A stretch of 64,000 bases of DNA from Knufia peltigerae (Eukaryota; Ascomycota; Eurotiomycetes; Chaetothyriales; Trichomeriaceae). Positions 48,857 through 57,981 of this stretch are shown in pieces. A program made the translations under genes and the position numbers. The notes under the pieces are model-generated. The model made no database searches and had not been told where the DNA came from. It worked only from the letters and a program-made list of their open reading frames with translations. The stretch lies in NCBI GenBank assembly GCA_030247855.1, contig JAPDRN010000131.1, positions 1 through 64,000 of the forward strand. Reading direction: 5' to 3'. Numbering within the stretch: the stretch's first letter is position 1; each line of letters starts with the position of its first letter.

Positions 48857-51496
48857 TCAGGCAGCGACGATGTTCACGATCTTGCCGGGGACGATGATGA
48901 TCTTGCGCACCGTCAGGCCTTCCAGGAACTTGGCCGCGTTCGGCTCGGCCAGGGCCAGCGCTTCAACCTGTTCGCGCGCGGCATCGGCGGCGACCTCGAT
49001 GGTGCCACGCAGTTTGCCATTGACCTGCACCGCCAGGGTCAGGGCATCGCGTACCAGCGCGCTGCTGTCGGCCTGCGGGAACGGCTGGTCTTCCAGCAGC
49101 GTTTCGCCATGGCCCAGCACCTGCCACAGGGCGTGGCTGGCATGCGGGGTGATCGGGTTGAGCAGCAGCACGATGGCCTGCAGTGCTTCCTGGCGCACGG
49201 CGCGCCCCTGTTCACTGCCGTCCTCGAACTTGGCCAGCGCGTTCATCAGCTCCATCACTGCGGCAATGGCGGTGTTGAAGCTGTGACGACGGCCGTAGTC
49301 GTCACCGACCTTGCCGATGGTCTCGTGGGTCTTGCGGCGCAGGGTCTTCTGGCCGGCATCCAGCGCGGCCGCGTCGAGCGCCGGTGCGGCACCGTCGGCA
49401 GCGTGCTTCTGCACCTGTGCCCACAGGCGGCGCAGGAAGCGGGCCATGCCGTCCACGCCGGCTTCGTTCCATTCCAGCGACTGTTCCGGCGGTGCCGCGA
49501 ACATCGAGAACAGGCGCACGGTGTCGGCGCCGTACTTGCCGACCATCGCCTGCGGGTCCACGCCGTTGTTCTTCGACTTGGACATCTTCTCGGTACCGCC
49601 AACCACCACCGGCTGACCGTCGGCGATCAGGGTGGCGCCAGTGATGCGGCCGCGCTCGTCGCGCTGCACTTCCACATCGGCCGGGTTGATCCAGTCCTTC
49701 GAGCCATCCGGGTTCGGGCGATAGTAGGTCTCGGCGATCACCATGCCCTGGCACAGCAGGTTGCGCGCCGGCTCGTTGCTGTCCACCATCCGCGCGTCGC
49801 GCAGCAGCTTGTGGTAGAAACGGAAATACATCAGGTGCAGGATCGCGTGCTCGATGCCACCGATGTACTGGTCAACCGGCAGCCAGTAGTTGCCGCGCTT
49901 GTCGACCGCATCGCGGGCACCCGGCGAGGTGTAGCGGGCGTAATACCAGCTCGACTCCATGAAGGTATCGAAGGTATCGGTCTCACGCTCGGCCGCGCCA
50001 CCGCATTCCGGACAGGTGGTCTTGCGCCATTCCGGATCGGTCTTGATCGGCGAACCGGTACCGGCGAACGCCACGTCTTCAGGCAGCACCACCGGCAGCT
50101 GGTCTTCCGGCACCGGCACCGCGCCACACTTGTCGCAGTAGATCACCGGAATCGGGCAACCCCAGTAGCGCTGGCGGCTCACGCCCCAGTCGCGCAGACG
50201 GTAGTTCACCCGGCGCTGGCCCTGGGCCTTGCGCTCGAACCGTTCGGCCAGCGCTTCGAAGGCGCCCTGGAAGTCCAGGCCGTCGAACTCGTCGGAGTTG
50301 ACCAGTTCGGTCTCGCGGGTCTTGTCGCCGTACCAGTCCTGCCAACGCGTCGCGTCGTAGGCGCCCTCGTCCTTGCGCAGCGACTTCAGCGCGATGACCT
50401 GGCGGATCGGCAGGTTGTACTTGTTGGCGAATTCATTGTCGCGCTGGTCGTGGCCCGGCACGGCCATCACCGCGCCGGTGCCATAGCCCATCAGCACGAA
50501 GTTGGCGACCCACACCGGCACCTGGGCACCGGTAACCGGATGGATGGCGCGCAGGCCGGTATCCATGCCGCGCTTTTCCTGGGTCTCCAGCTCGGCCTCG
50601 GACACGCCGCCCTGCTTCATTTCCGACAGCAGCGCAGCCAGTTCCGGGTTGTTCTTCGCGGCATGCAGCGCCAGCGGGTGTTCGCCGGCAATCGACACGA
50701 AGGTCACGCCCATCACGGTGTCCGGGCGGGTGGTGAACACGCGCAGCGGATCCAGTGCGGCGCCATCGACGTCGCGCACGTCGAACTGGATTTCCAGGCC
50801 TTCGGAGCGGCCGATCCAGTTGCGCTGCATGGTCTTGACCGAGTCCGGCCAGCCGTCCAGCTCATCCAGGCCGTCCAGCAGTTCCTGGGCATAATCGGTG
50901 ATGCGCAGGAACCACTGCGGAATCTCGCGTTTTTCCACCAGCGCGCCGGAACGCCAGCCGCGGCCATCGATGACCTGCTCGTTGGCAAGCACGGTCTGGT
51001 CGACCGGATCCCAGTTCACCACCGCGTTGCGGCGGTAGGCCAGGCCCTTGCGCATCAGGCGGGTGAACATGCGCTGTTCGTGGACGTAATAGTCCGGGCG
51101 GCAGGTGGCGAACTCGCGCGACCAGTCGATGGCATAGCCCAGCGACTGCAGCTGGCTGCGCATGTGGTCGATGTTCTTGTAGGTCCAGGCGGCCGGTGCG
51201 GTCTTGTTCTTGATCGCGGCGTTTTCCGCCGGCAGGCCGAACGCGTCCCAGCCCATCGGCTGCAGGACGTTGTGGCCGGTCATGCGCTTGTAGCGGCTGA
51301 TCACATCGCCGATCGTGTAATTGCGCACGTGGCCCATGTGCAGCGCACCGGACGGATACGGAAGCATCGACAGGCAGTAGTACTTCGGCTTGTCCGAGGC
51401 TTCATCGACCTCGAAGGCACGGGTAGCGTCCCAGTACTTCTGGGCGGCGGATTCAACCTGCTGCGGATCGTAAACGTTGGGTTCGACGCTGGTCAT
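48857..51496 (-). CDS. leuS: Leucyl-tRNA synthetase
   Basis: A 879-residue class I synthetase. The HIGH motif is LHMGH at 52-56 (PYPSGALHMGHVRNYTIGD), the KMSKS motif is at about 636-640 (EKMSKSKNNGV), and the CP1 editing domain with its zinc-like CPECGGA segment is present in the middle. The length is normal. It starts the conserved leuS-lptE-holA-nadD-rsfS-rlmH cluster. Confidence 0.96.
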   Translation of the reverse strand: MTSVEPNVYDPQQVESAAQKYWDATRAFEVDEASDKPKYYCLSMLPYPSGALHMGHVRNYTIGDVISRYKRMTGHNVLQPMGWDAFGLPAENAAIKNKTAPAAWTYKNIDHMRSQLQSLGYAIDWSREFATCRPDYYVHEQRMFTRLMRKGLAYRRNAVVNWDPVDQTVLANEQVIDGRGWRSGALVEKREIPQWFLRITDYAQELLDGLDELDGWPDSVKTMQRNWIGRSEGLEIQFDVRDVDGAALDPLRVFTTRPDTVMGVTFVSIAGEHPLALHAAKNNPELAALLSEMKQGGVSEAELETQEKRGMDTGLRAIHPVTGAQVPVWVANFVLMGYGTGAVMAVPGHDQRDNEFANKYNLPIRQVIALKSLRKDEGAYDATRWQDWYGDKTRETELVNSDEFDGLDFQGAFEALAERFERKAQGQRRVNYRLRDWGVSRQRYWGCPIPVIYCDKCGAVPVPEDQLPVVLPEDVAFAGTGSPIKTDPEWRKTTCPECGGAAERETDTFDTFMESSWYYARYTSPGARDAVDKRGNYWLPVDQYIGGIEHAILHLMYFRFYHKLLRDARMVDSNEPARNLLCQGMVIAETYYRPNPDGSKDWINPADVEVQRDERGRITGATLIADGQPVVVGGTEKMSKSKNNGVDPQAMVGKYGADTVRLFSMFAAPPEQSLEWNEAGVDGMARFLRRLWAQVQKHAADGAAPALDAAALDAGQKTLRRKTHETIGKVGDDYGRRHSFNTAIAAVMELMNALAKFEDGSEQGRAVRQEALQAIVLLLNPITPHASHALWQVLGHGETLLEDQPFPQADSSALVRDALTLAVQVNGKLRGTIEVAADAAREQVEALALAEPNAAKFLEGLTVRKIIIVPGKIVNIVAA

Positions 51497-51601
51497 GTAA
51501 CACGCGGTTGCGGCGGCAAAGCGGTACAGCGTACCGCAGTGCGGCAAATGGCTCCAATCCCGCCTGCCGGGCCAGCGCTCGGCGAGGCGGTGGAACGCGT
51601 C

Positions 51602-52210
51602 TCAGCGCCTGCGCGACAGAGGCAAGGCCAAGGCCAGCCACAGCGCCCAGCAGGCAAAGGCCAGCCGCTGGGCCAACGCCGCCGGCAGTACACCCGGCAG
51701 GCCGAACGCCAGCACACCGGCGCCGATCCCGCAGGCCAGCGCCAGCAGGCCCAGCCTGCGCCCGCCGGGATGCCGCAGCCGTGCCGCACCCAGCATCACG
51801 CTGCCGGCGACAAAAGCCAGCGCCCAGACCATCCACACACTGGCGTGCAGCTTGCTGGCGGGGCCCTGCATGTCCATCTGGTCCTCGAAATCCAGCGGCA
51901 GCAGACCCATTGCGATGAAGGCAAGCGCGGCCAGCAGCAGCATCTGGCTGCCCACGCGTGCCGTCCAGGCGACGTCCACCGGTAGTTGCCGGCGCAGGCG
52001 CTCGGCCACCACGACCGCCAGTGCCCCCGGCAGCACCAGCCCCAGCAGGTTGAAGCCCAGCGCATGGGGAATGCCGTGCGCGCCCAGCCAGGTCACCGGA
52101 TGCAGTGCCTGCGAGTAGTCCGGCAGCGCTTCACCAAAACCGGCCACCGACAGCACGAACAGGGCTGCGGCGAGCACGCCCACCCAACGATCCAGCCGAA
52201 CCACGGACAT
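51602..52210 (-). CDS. DUF998 domain-containing membrane protein
   Basis: A 202-residue inner-membrane protein with six hydrophobic segments. The DUF998 pattern is visible in ALHPVTWLGAHGIPHALGFNLLGLVLPG, MGLLPLDFED and SKLHASVWMVWALAFVAG. The function is unknown. It is divergent from the CnoX-like gene, with 152 bp between them; a possible TTGAGA...TAGAAT pair (52305-52335, 19-bp spacing) may drive the latter. Confidence 0.85.
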   Translation of the reverse strand: MSVVRLDRWVGVLAAALFVLSVAGFGEALPDYSQALHPVTWLGAHGIPHALGFNLLGLVLPGALAVVVAERLRRQLPVDVAWTARVGSQMLLLAALAFIAMGLLPLDFEDQMDMQGPASKLHASVWMVWALAFVAGSVMLGAARLRHPGGRRLGLLALACGIGAGVLAFGLPGVLPAALAQRLAFACWALWLALALPLSRRR

Positions 52211-52362
52211 CGCAGCTACTCTTCAGGAGAACATCAGCGCATTGTCGCGGCAGCTGGCACCTCCGCCAAGCTGTCCGGGATTTCATGAGGAAGTGGCCCC
52301 AGGGTTGAGACCGACAAGGTTCGTCACCATAGAATCGGTCTCCAGATGCCGAACGATGCCCC

Positions 52363-53220
52363 ATGACCGAGACGACCTACGTATTCGACGCCACCACCGC
52401 TACCTTCGAGGCGGACGTGCTGCAGAAGTCGCTGCAGACGCCGGTCCTGGTGGACTTCTGGGCGGCCTGGTGCGAGCCGTGCAAGACCCTCGGCCCGATG
52501 CTGGAGAAGCTGGCCGGCGAATACAACGGCGCCTTCGAGCTGGCCAAGGTCGATGTGGACAAGGAACAGCAGATTGCCGCGGCCTTCCAGATCCGTTCGG
52601 TGCCCACCGTATTCCTGGTCAAGGGTGGGCAGCTGGTGGACGGCTTCCCCGGCGCCCTGCCGGAAGGCCAGCTGCGTGAATTCCTGGCCCAGCACGGCGT
52701 GGTGCCGGCCGATATCGGCGACACCAGTGCCGAGGACGAGGCCCCGCTGGACCCGCAGGCACAGGTGGACGTACTGCGCGCGCAGATCGCCGCCGAGCCG
52801 GACAAGGATGAGCTGAAGCTCGACCTGGCCCTGGCCCTGCTGCAGCTCGGCGGCGTGGACGAAGCCGGCACCCTGATCGATGCCCTGCCCGCCAACCTGG
52901 CCACCGACGACCGCGCCGTGCGTGGCCGCGCCCGGCTCTCCTTCGCCGCCGCGCTGAAGGATGCCCCGCCCGCCGAGGTACTGGATGCGCGCATCGCCGC
53001 CGACGGCAAGGATCTGCAGGCGCGTCACCTGCGCGGTGTGCAGTTGCTGCTGGCCGGCGAGGACGAAGCCGCACTGGAACAGTTCCTGGAGATGCTGCGG
53101 ATCGACCGCGGTTTCCAGGAAGGATTGCCGCGCAAGGCGCTGATCGATGCCTTCAACGTCATCGCCGATGAAGACCTGGTAGGCCGTTCGCGGCGCCGGA
53201 TGGCCTCCCTGCTGTTCTGA
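52363..53220 (+). CDS. CnoX (YbbN)-like thioredoxin-fold co-chaperone
   Basis: 285 residues. A thioredoxin domain (1 to about 110) has an intact active site WCEPCK (Cys37, Cys40), followed by a TPR-like domain of about 170 residues (LALALLQLGGVDEAGTLIDALP, HLRGVQLLLAGEDEAALEQFLEMLR). This is the CnoX/YbbN architecture, proteins that protect substrates from overoxidation and pass them to GroEL/ES. E. coli CnoX has lost the first Cys; here both are kept, so redox activity is likely. Two hairpins follow the stop. Confidence 0.9.
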   Translation: MTETTYVFDATTATFEADVLQKSLQTPVLVDFWAAWCEPCKTLGPMLEKLAGEYNGAFELAKVDVDKEQQIAAAFQIRSVPTVFLVKGGQLVDGFPGALPEGQLREFLAQHGVVPADIGDTSAEDEAPLDPQAQVDVLRAQIAAEPDKDELKLDLALALLQLGGVDEAGTLIDALPANLATDDRAVRGRARLSFAAALKDAPPAEVLDARIAADGKDLQARHLRGVQLLLAGEDEAALEQFLEMLRIDRGFQEGLPRKALIDAFNVIADEDLVGRSRRRMASLLF

Positions 53221-53233
53221 ACGGCAACGGCAT

Positions 53234-53274
53234 CGTTCAGAATACCTGCACTGAACGCGGGCAATAATGCCCGC
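53234..53274 (+). other. Twin hairpins 3' of the CnoX-like gene
   Basis: CGTTCAG/CTGAACG (53234-53257) and GCGGGCA/TGCCCGC (53257-53274) lie back to back 14 bp past the stop. Neither has a U tract, so termination is uncertain. Confidence 0.4.
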
Positions 53275-53327
53275 GATGGTGGCCCCCAGGGCCGCCACGA
53301 TCCGTTCGGGGGGATGAGGTCGGGGCC

Positions 53328-55028
53328 ATGGGGTCTTGCAGCTGCGCCCCCGCTTTGCCGGGACAGCATTCCGTGACCGTTGGCCGCTCGTCGTCTTTCA
53401 TCATCCGTTTCCTGCGCACCCTGCTGTGTGCCGTCTGCCTGTTGCCGGCGCTCGCCAGCGCGCAGGACTGGAACTATCGGGTCCGCCCCGGCGATACCCT
53501 GTGGGACCTGGGCGCTGCCTACCTCAAGCCCAGCGTGGGCTGGCAGCAGCTGCAGCAGCACAACCGCATCGACAATCCATACCGGCTGCCGCCGGGCGAA
53601 CTGCTGCGCTTCCCGATCGGCTGGCTGCGCGTTGAACCCGCCCCGGCGCGGGTACTCGCAGTGCGTGGACAGGTTGAACTGAGCGCAGCCGATGGCAGCA
53701 GCAGCCGCGCCGTGCGCGCCGGCGAGCAGCTGCACATCGGCGACGCGATCCAGACCAAGGCCGACTCCAGCATCACCCTTGAATTCGCCGACGCGTCGCG
53801 GTTGCAGCTGCGCGAGTACTCACGCCTGCGCCTGGACCAGCTCAGCCGTTATGGTCGCACCGGCATGGTCGATACCCGCCTGCGCCTGCAGCAGGGACGC
53901 GCCAGCAACCGGGTCACCCCTGCGCGCGGGCCCGCCTCGCGCTACATCATCGATGCACCGACGGCCACCAGCAGCGTGCGCGGCACCGTGTTCCGGGTCA
54001 GCGCCGGCGATGACGCCCATGCTGGCGCCACCGAAGTACTGGAAGGCAAAGTGCAGGTCGGCAACCTGCATGGCCAGCGATTGGTGCACCCCGGTCAGGC
54101 CAGCCGCAGCGCCGGCAGTGGAACAGCACCCGAAGCGGTTTCCGGTTTGCTGCCGGCACCGCGCCTGCGTGCCGATGCCACCCGCCTGGGCGCCCTGCCG
54201 GCCCAACTCGCGTGGGAGCCGGTGACCGGCGCCGATCACTACCGGGTGGAAGTGGTGCAGGCCGCCACCCCGGAAATCCTGTTGTTTGCCGCCGACACCG
54301 CCGACACCGGACTGGTGATTGGTGAGCTGCCGCCGGGAGCGCTGCGCCTGCTGCTGCGCGCAGTGGATGCACAGGGTGTGGAAGGTCTCGATGCCAGCGA
54401 GGATTTCGTCCTCAGCGACCAGCCGCCACCGCCACTGACCATTTCCCCACTGCAGGGACAGGTGGTCAACAGTGATCGGCCGCGCTTCCACTGGAGCCAG
54501 GCGCCCGGCGCCAGCAGCAGCGTCCTGCAGGTTGCCGACGAGCCGCAGTTCCTGCAGCCACTGCGCGAACAGAGCACCGGCGGCACCGACCTGCGCCTGG
54601 GCGAGCCGCTGCCTCCCGGCCAGTACTACTGGCGGATCGCTTCGCGTGATGGTCAGGGCCACCAGGGTCGCTATGGCCAGGCACTGACGCTGCAACTGAC
54701 CGATGAACCGGTGGACCCGGCACTGCAGCCACCCGAAGCAACGGATGGCCAGCTGACCCTGCGCTGGCAAGCGGGAAGCGATGGACAGCGCTACCGGGTG
54801 CAGGTCGATCGTCGCGGTGATTTCATCGCGCCGCTGGTCGATACCACCGTTGACCAACCGCAGCTCAGCTTCAAGCGCCCGTGGCGCGGCACGCTGCACA
54901 TCCGCGTGCAGTACATCGACGACGATGGCCACGCTGGTCCGTTCTCGCCTGCGCAGCAGGTCAAGCTGCCGTGTCGCCTGTGCTACGGCGCGGGCGGCGG
55001 TGTCCTGCTGCTGTGGTTGTTGCTGTGA
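53328..55028 (+). CDS. LysM- and FecR-domain exported protein
   Basis: 566 residues. A signal-like segment (about 25-45, FLRTLLCAVCLLPALASAQ) is followed by LysM (about 49-95, YRVRPGDTLWDLGAAYL), a FecR domain (about 105-225, VRGQVELSA..., ATSSVRGTVFRVSAG), and two or more fibronectin-III-like units (about 270-540). A short hydrophobic C-terminus (GGGVLLLWLLL) closes it, possibly anchoring it. It probably binds peptidoglycan and senses or relays an envelope signal. The start ATG 53328 could instead be GTG 53373, which gives a cleaner signal peptide. It overlaps the CHASE2-GGDEF gene by 4 bp. Confidence 0.85.
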   Translation: MGSCSCAPALPGQHSVTVGRSSSFIIRFLRTLLCAVCLLPALASAQDWNYRVRPGDTLWDLGAAYLKPSVGWQQLQQHNRIDNPYRLPPGELLRFPIGWLRVEPAPARVLAVRGQVELSAADGSSSRAVRAGEQLHIGDAIQTKADSSITLEFADASRLQLREYSRLRLDQLSRYGRTGMVDTRLRLQQGRASNRVTPARGPASRYIIDAPTATSSVRGTVFRVSAGDDAHAGATEVLEGKVQVGNLHGQRLVHPGQASRSAGSGTAPEAVSGLLPAPRLRADATRLGALPAQLAWEPVTGADHYRVEVVQAATPEILLFAADTADTGLVIGELPPGALRLLLRAVDAQGVEGLDASEDFVLSDQPPPPLTISPLQGQVVNSDRPRFHWSQAPGASSSVLQVADEPQFLQPLREQSTGGTDLRLGEPLPPGQYYWRIASRDGQGHQGRYGQALTLQLTDEPVDPALQPPEATDGQLTLRWQAGSDGQRYRVQVDRRGDFIAPLVDTTVDQPQLSFKRPWRGTLHIRVQYIDDDGHAGPFSPAQQVKLPCRLCYGAGGGVLLLWLLL

Positions 55029-56659
55029 GGCGCTCGCCGCTACCGTGGTCGCGACGGATCCTGCTGGCACTGCTGGCGGGTGTAGCGACTGCAGTGGTCA
55101 GCCACGGCCAGTGGCTGTGGCGACAGGACGAGACCGCCTACGACCTGATGGTCGGCAGCTGGGATTACCGCCCAGACCCCAGCGTGCTGATCGTGGCCAT
55201 CGACGAGGGCAGCCTGCAGCGGCTGGGTCAGTGGCCGTGGCCGCGCTCGGTGCATGCCCGTCTGCTGGACCGCTTGACCGATGCCGGTGCCGAGCGGGTG
55301 GCACTGGACCTCATGCTGTCCGAGCCCGACCGCCGCGATGCGCGCCAGGATGCCGAGCTGGCAGCAGCGATCCGTCGCAACGGCCGCGTAGTGCTGCCGG
55401 TCCTGGCCGCACCGGCTGCCGGCGACCGCATGGCCGAGGAGATGCTGCCCATCCCGCTGATTGCTGCCAACGCTGCCGCCATCGGCCACAGTGACGTTGA
55501 AGTGGACGGCGATGGTGTCGCCCGCGGGATCTACCTGCATGCCGGCATCGGCCAGGCACACTGGCCGGCGCTTGGCCTGGCGTTGACGGGTCTGCCGCCG
55601 CAACACACGCAGGGCCTGCCCGACCCCGCCCCCGCGCTGGCCTCGCCCTATCAATGGCGTCGCGACGACTACGTGCGCGTGCGCTATGCCGGGCCGCCGG
55701 AACGCTTGCCGCAGGTGTCCTACGCCGATGTCCTTGAGGGGCGCGTGGATGCATCGATGCTGCGTGGCAGGCGCATCGTGGTGGGCATCACGGCCAGTGG
55801 CATCGCCCCTCGCCTGTTGACACCCACCACCCGCGAATACTGGATGAGCGGCAGCGAGTACCAGGCCAACATCGCCTCGATGCTGCTGCAGGACAAGCAG
55901 ATAGACGTGTTGCCCCGCGCTTGGCAGGACGCACTGGCCGGACTGCTGGTGGCGATGTGCGTACTGCTGCTCGGGCTGCGTCTGCCCTGGGTGGTTGCCC
56001 TGTGCTCGCTGCCCGCCGCGCCGCTGCTGAGCTGGCTGCTGCTGCGCACCGGCAGCCTCTGGTGGGCGCCGGCCAGCGCGCTGCTCGGCGTCGTGCTGGT
56101 GCTGACTGCATGGGCGACCTGGCGGATCGCCTCCTGGCACCGCCAGGCCAACCGTGATGCGCTGACCGGGCTGGGCAACCGCCTGCGCTTCGAACAGTCG
56201 CTGCAACAGGAATGCGACGCGGCACGCCGCAGTGGCAAGCCCCTGACCCTGGCCCTGATCGATGTCGACCACTTCAAGCACCACAACGATCGTCATGGCC
56301 ACCAGGTCGGCGACCGCGTGTTGTGCGAAGTAGCCCGCCTGATCCAGGCGCATGCCCGGCGCCCCCGTGACATGGCTGCCCGCTACGGAGGTGATGAGTT
56401 CGCACTGGTGCTGCCCGACACCCCGGTTGAAGGCGCACGGCAGGTAATCGAAGACCTGATCTCCTGCATACGCGGCCTGCCACCGCCCGGCGATAGCAGC
56501 GACACAGGTGTCACCTTGACCATCGGCGTCTACACCCGTGTGCCGGACAGCGACCTGCAACCACATCATTTCGTCGAAGGCGCCGACAATGCGCTTTACC
56601 GGGCCAAGGACAATGGCCGCGACGGCTATGTGATCGACGGCGGCACGCCCGGGTCATAG
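55025..56659 (+). CDS. CHASE2 sensor diguanylate cyclase (GGDEF)
   Basis: 544 residues. An N-terminal helix (about 9-25), a periplasmic CHASE2 domain (about 30-290, DLMVGSWDYRPDPSVLIVAID...), and a set of three transmembrane helices (about 300-370). A C-terminal GGDEF domain follows (about 380-540) with DALTGLGNRLRFEQSL, DVDHFKHHNDRHGHQVGD and the intact active site YGGDEF (about 453-458). It should synthesise cyclic di-GMP in response to an envelope signal. The GTG at 55025 overlaps the stop of the LysM/FecR gene (GTGA), so the two are coupled and probably form one sensory unit. Confidence 0.93.
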   Translation: MRRSPLPWSRRILLALLAGVATAVVSHGQWLWRQDETAYDLMVGSWDYRPDPSVLIVAIDEGSLQRLGQWPWPRSVHARLLDRLTDAGAERVALDLMLSEPDRRDARQDAELAAAIRRNGRVVLPVLAAPAAGDRMAEEMLPIPLIAANAAAIGHSDVEVDGDGVARGIYLHAGIGQAHWPALGLALTGLPPQHTQGLPDPAPALASPYQWRRDDYVRVRYAGPPERLPQVSYADVLEGRVDASMLRGRRIVVGITASGIAPRLLTPTTREYWMSGSEYQANIASMLLQDKQIDVLPRAWQDALAGLLVAMCVLLLGLRLPWVVALCSLPAAPLLSWLLLRTGSLWWAPASALLGVVLVLTAWATWRIASWHRQANRDALTGLGNRLRFEQSLQQECDAARRSGKPLTLALIDVDHFKHHNDRHGHQVGDRVLCEVARLIQAHARRPRDMAARYGGDEFALVLPDTPVEGARQVIEDLISCIRGLPPPGDSSDTGVTLTIGVYTRVPDSDLQPHHFVEGADNALYRAKDNGRDGYVIDGGTPGS

Positions 56660-56748
56660 CGGCCGGCAGGCCTGACGTGGATGCCACGGCCTACAACATA
56701 CGCATGCGAATGGTTAGACTGGAGCCCCGCCCCCTGCCCGGTTCCCGC

Positions 56749-57201
56749 ATGAAAGCCAGCACGTTCCGCTTCGGCATCAATCTGTGGCCACCGTTCCTGT
56801 TCACCGGCATCCATGTCACCCGGATCACTCCGGACTACCGGCAGATCGACGTGGAACTGCGCCTGCGCCCCTGGAACCGCAACTACGTGGGCACCCACTT
56901 CGGCGGCAGCCTGTTCGCGATGACCGATCCGTTCTGGATGCTGGGCCTGATGCACACCCTTGGCCGTGACTATTACGTCTGGGATCGTGCCGGTGCGATC
57001 GATTTCCTCAAGCCCGGCCGTGGAACCGTGCGCACGTCCTTCCACATCGATGACGCCCTGTTGGATGAACTGCGTACGGCGGCGGCCGGTGGCGAAAAAG
57101 TGCTGCGCTGGTTCAGCAACGACGTGGTCGACGAAGCCGGCGAGGTCGTCGCGCAGGTACGCAAGCAAGTCTATGTGCGCTTGAAGCCACACGCACGGTA
57201 A
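56749..57201 (+). CDS. DUF4442 domain-containing (hot-dog fold) protein
   Basis: A 150-residue cytoplasmic protein of the DUF4442/thioesterase-like group: FGINLWPPFLFTGIHVTRITPDYRQIDVELRLRPWNRNYVGTHFGGSLFAMTDPFW carries the hot-dog helix pattern. It may be an acyl-CoA or acyl-ACP thioesterase, but no catalytic residue can be named. ATG 56749 fits the domain; ATG 56710 or 56677 would add a nonconserved leader. No strong ribosome site is seen. Confidence 0.82.
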   Translation: MKASTFRFGINLWPPFLFTGIHVTRITPDYRQIDVELRLRPWNRNYVGTHFGGSLFAMTDPFWMLGLMHTLGRDYYVWDRAGAIDFLKPGRGTVRTSFHIDDALLDELRTAAAGGEKVLRWFSNDVVDEAGEVVAQVRKQVYVRLKPHAR

Positions 57202-57254
57202 AGCGGGCCGGCTGGCGCCCCGCTATCCTCTGCAGCCCTGCCATGGAGGCTGCA

Positions 57255-57974
57255 ATGCGCCTTTTCGTCCTTGCTGCGGTACTGACCGCCCTGCCCTTCA
57301 CCGCCACCGCACTGGACGTGCCGCCGGTGCGCTATCCCTCCCTGCCGGCGCACGCCGCTACGGCCGAGGGGTTCGTGCCTGCCGGCTGGGCGCTGGAATA
57401 CAGGATCGAAGGCGACCTCGACCACGACGGGCGCGCCGACCTTGCGCTGGTACTGCGCCAGCACGACCCGCGCAACATCATCGAGCACGATGGGTTCGGG
57501 CCGTCGCCGTATGACAGCAACCCGCGCATCCTCGCCATTGCCTTTGCGCGACCGTCGGGTTACGTGCTGGCGGCGCAGAACCACACGCTCATTCCGCGCC
57601 CGGACTCGCCGGTGCTCAGCGATGTGCTGGCCGAAGGCACCGGCGTGTCGATCCAGCGCGGCGCACTGCGGGTGGGCCTGTACTCGTTCTCCAGCGCGGG
57701 CAGCTGGTCGACGAGCACCACCACGTTCACGTTCCGCTGGCAGGAAGGCGACTTCGCGCTGATCGGCTACGACCGCGACTCGATGATGCGCAATTCCGGG
57801 CAGACCGAAGGCCTCAGCGTGAACTTCTCCACCGGCAAGGTGAAGCTGACCGAAGGCAGCATGCAGGACGACAAGGAACAGGTGCGCTGGCAGACCCTGG
57901 GTGACCGCAAGCGCTGGACGCTGGACAGCGTTGGCGATGGCTGTGCATTCAATCCGCTCGGCGACGGCGACTGA
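57255..57974 (+). CDS. Exported protein of unknown function
   Basis: A 239-residue protein with a signal peptide (MRLFVLAAVLTALPFTATA). The mature part has an acidic DLDHDGRADLALVLRQHD segment, which resembles a calcium-binding FG-GAP or EF-like loop, and a beta-rich remainder (FSSAGSWSTSTTTFTFRWQEGDFALIGYDRD). I recognise no catalytic motif. GGAGGCTGCA gives a good ribosome site at ATG 57255. Similar proteins with a repeated DxDxDGxxDL loop occur in many proteobacteria without known function. Confidence 0.8.
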   Translation: MRLFVLAAVLTALPFTATALDVPPVRYPSLPAHAATAEGFVPAGWALEYRIEGDLDHDGRADLALVLRQHDPRNIIEHDGFGPSPYDSNPRILAIAFARPSGYVLAAQNHTLIPRPDSPVLSDVLAEGTGVSIQRGALRVGLYSFSSAGSWSTSTTTFTFRWQEGDFALIGYDRDSMMRNSGQTEGLSVNFSTGKVKLTEGSMQDDKEQVRWQTLGDRKRWTLDSVGDGCAFNPLGDGD

Positions 57975-57981
57975 GCCCGCG

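Noticed and set aside
48809..51985. 1058-codon open frame antisense to leuS
   Set aside because: Same cause: leuS on the minus strand carries intact HIGH and KMSKS motifs, and the antisense translation is low-complexity.
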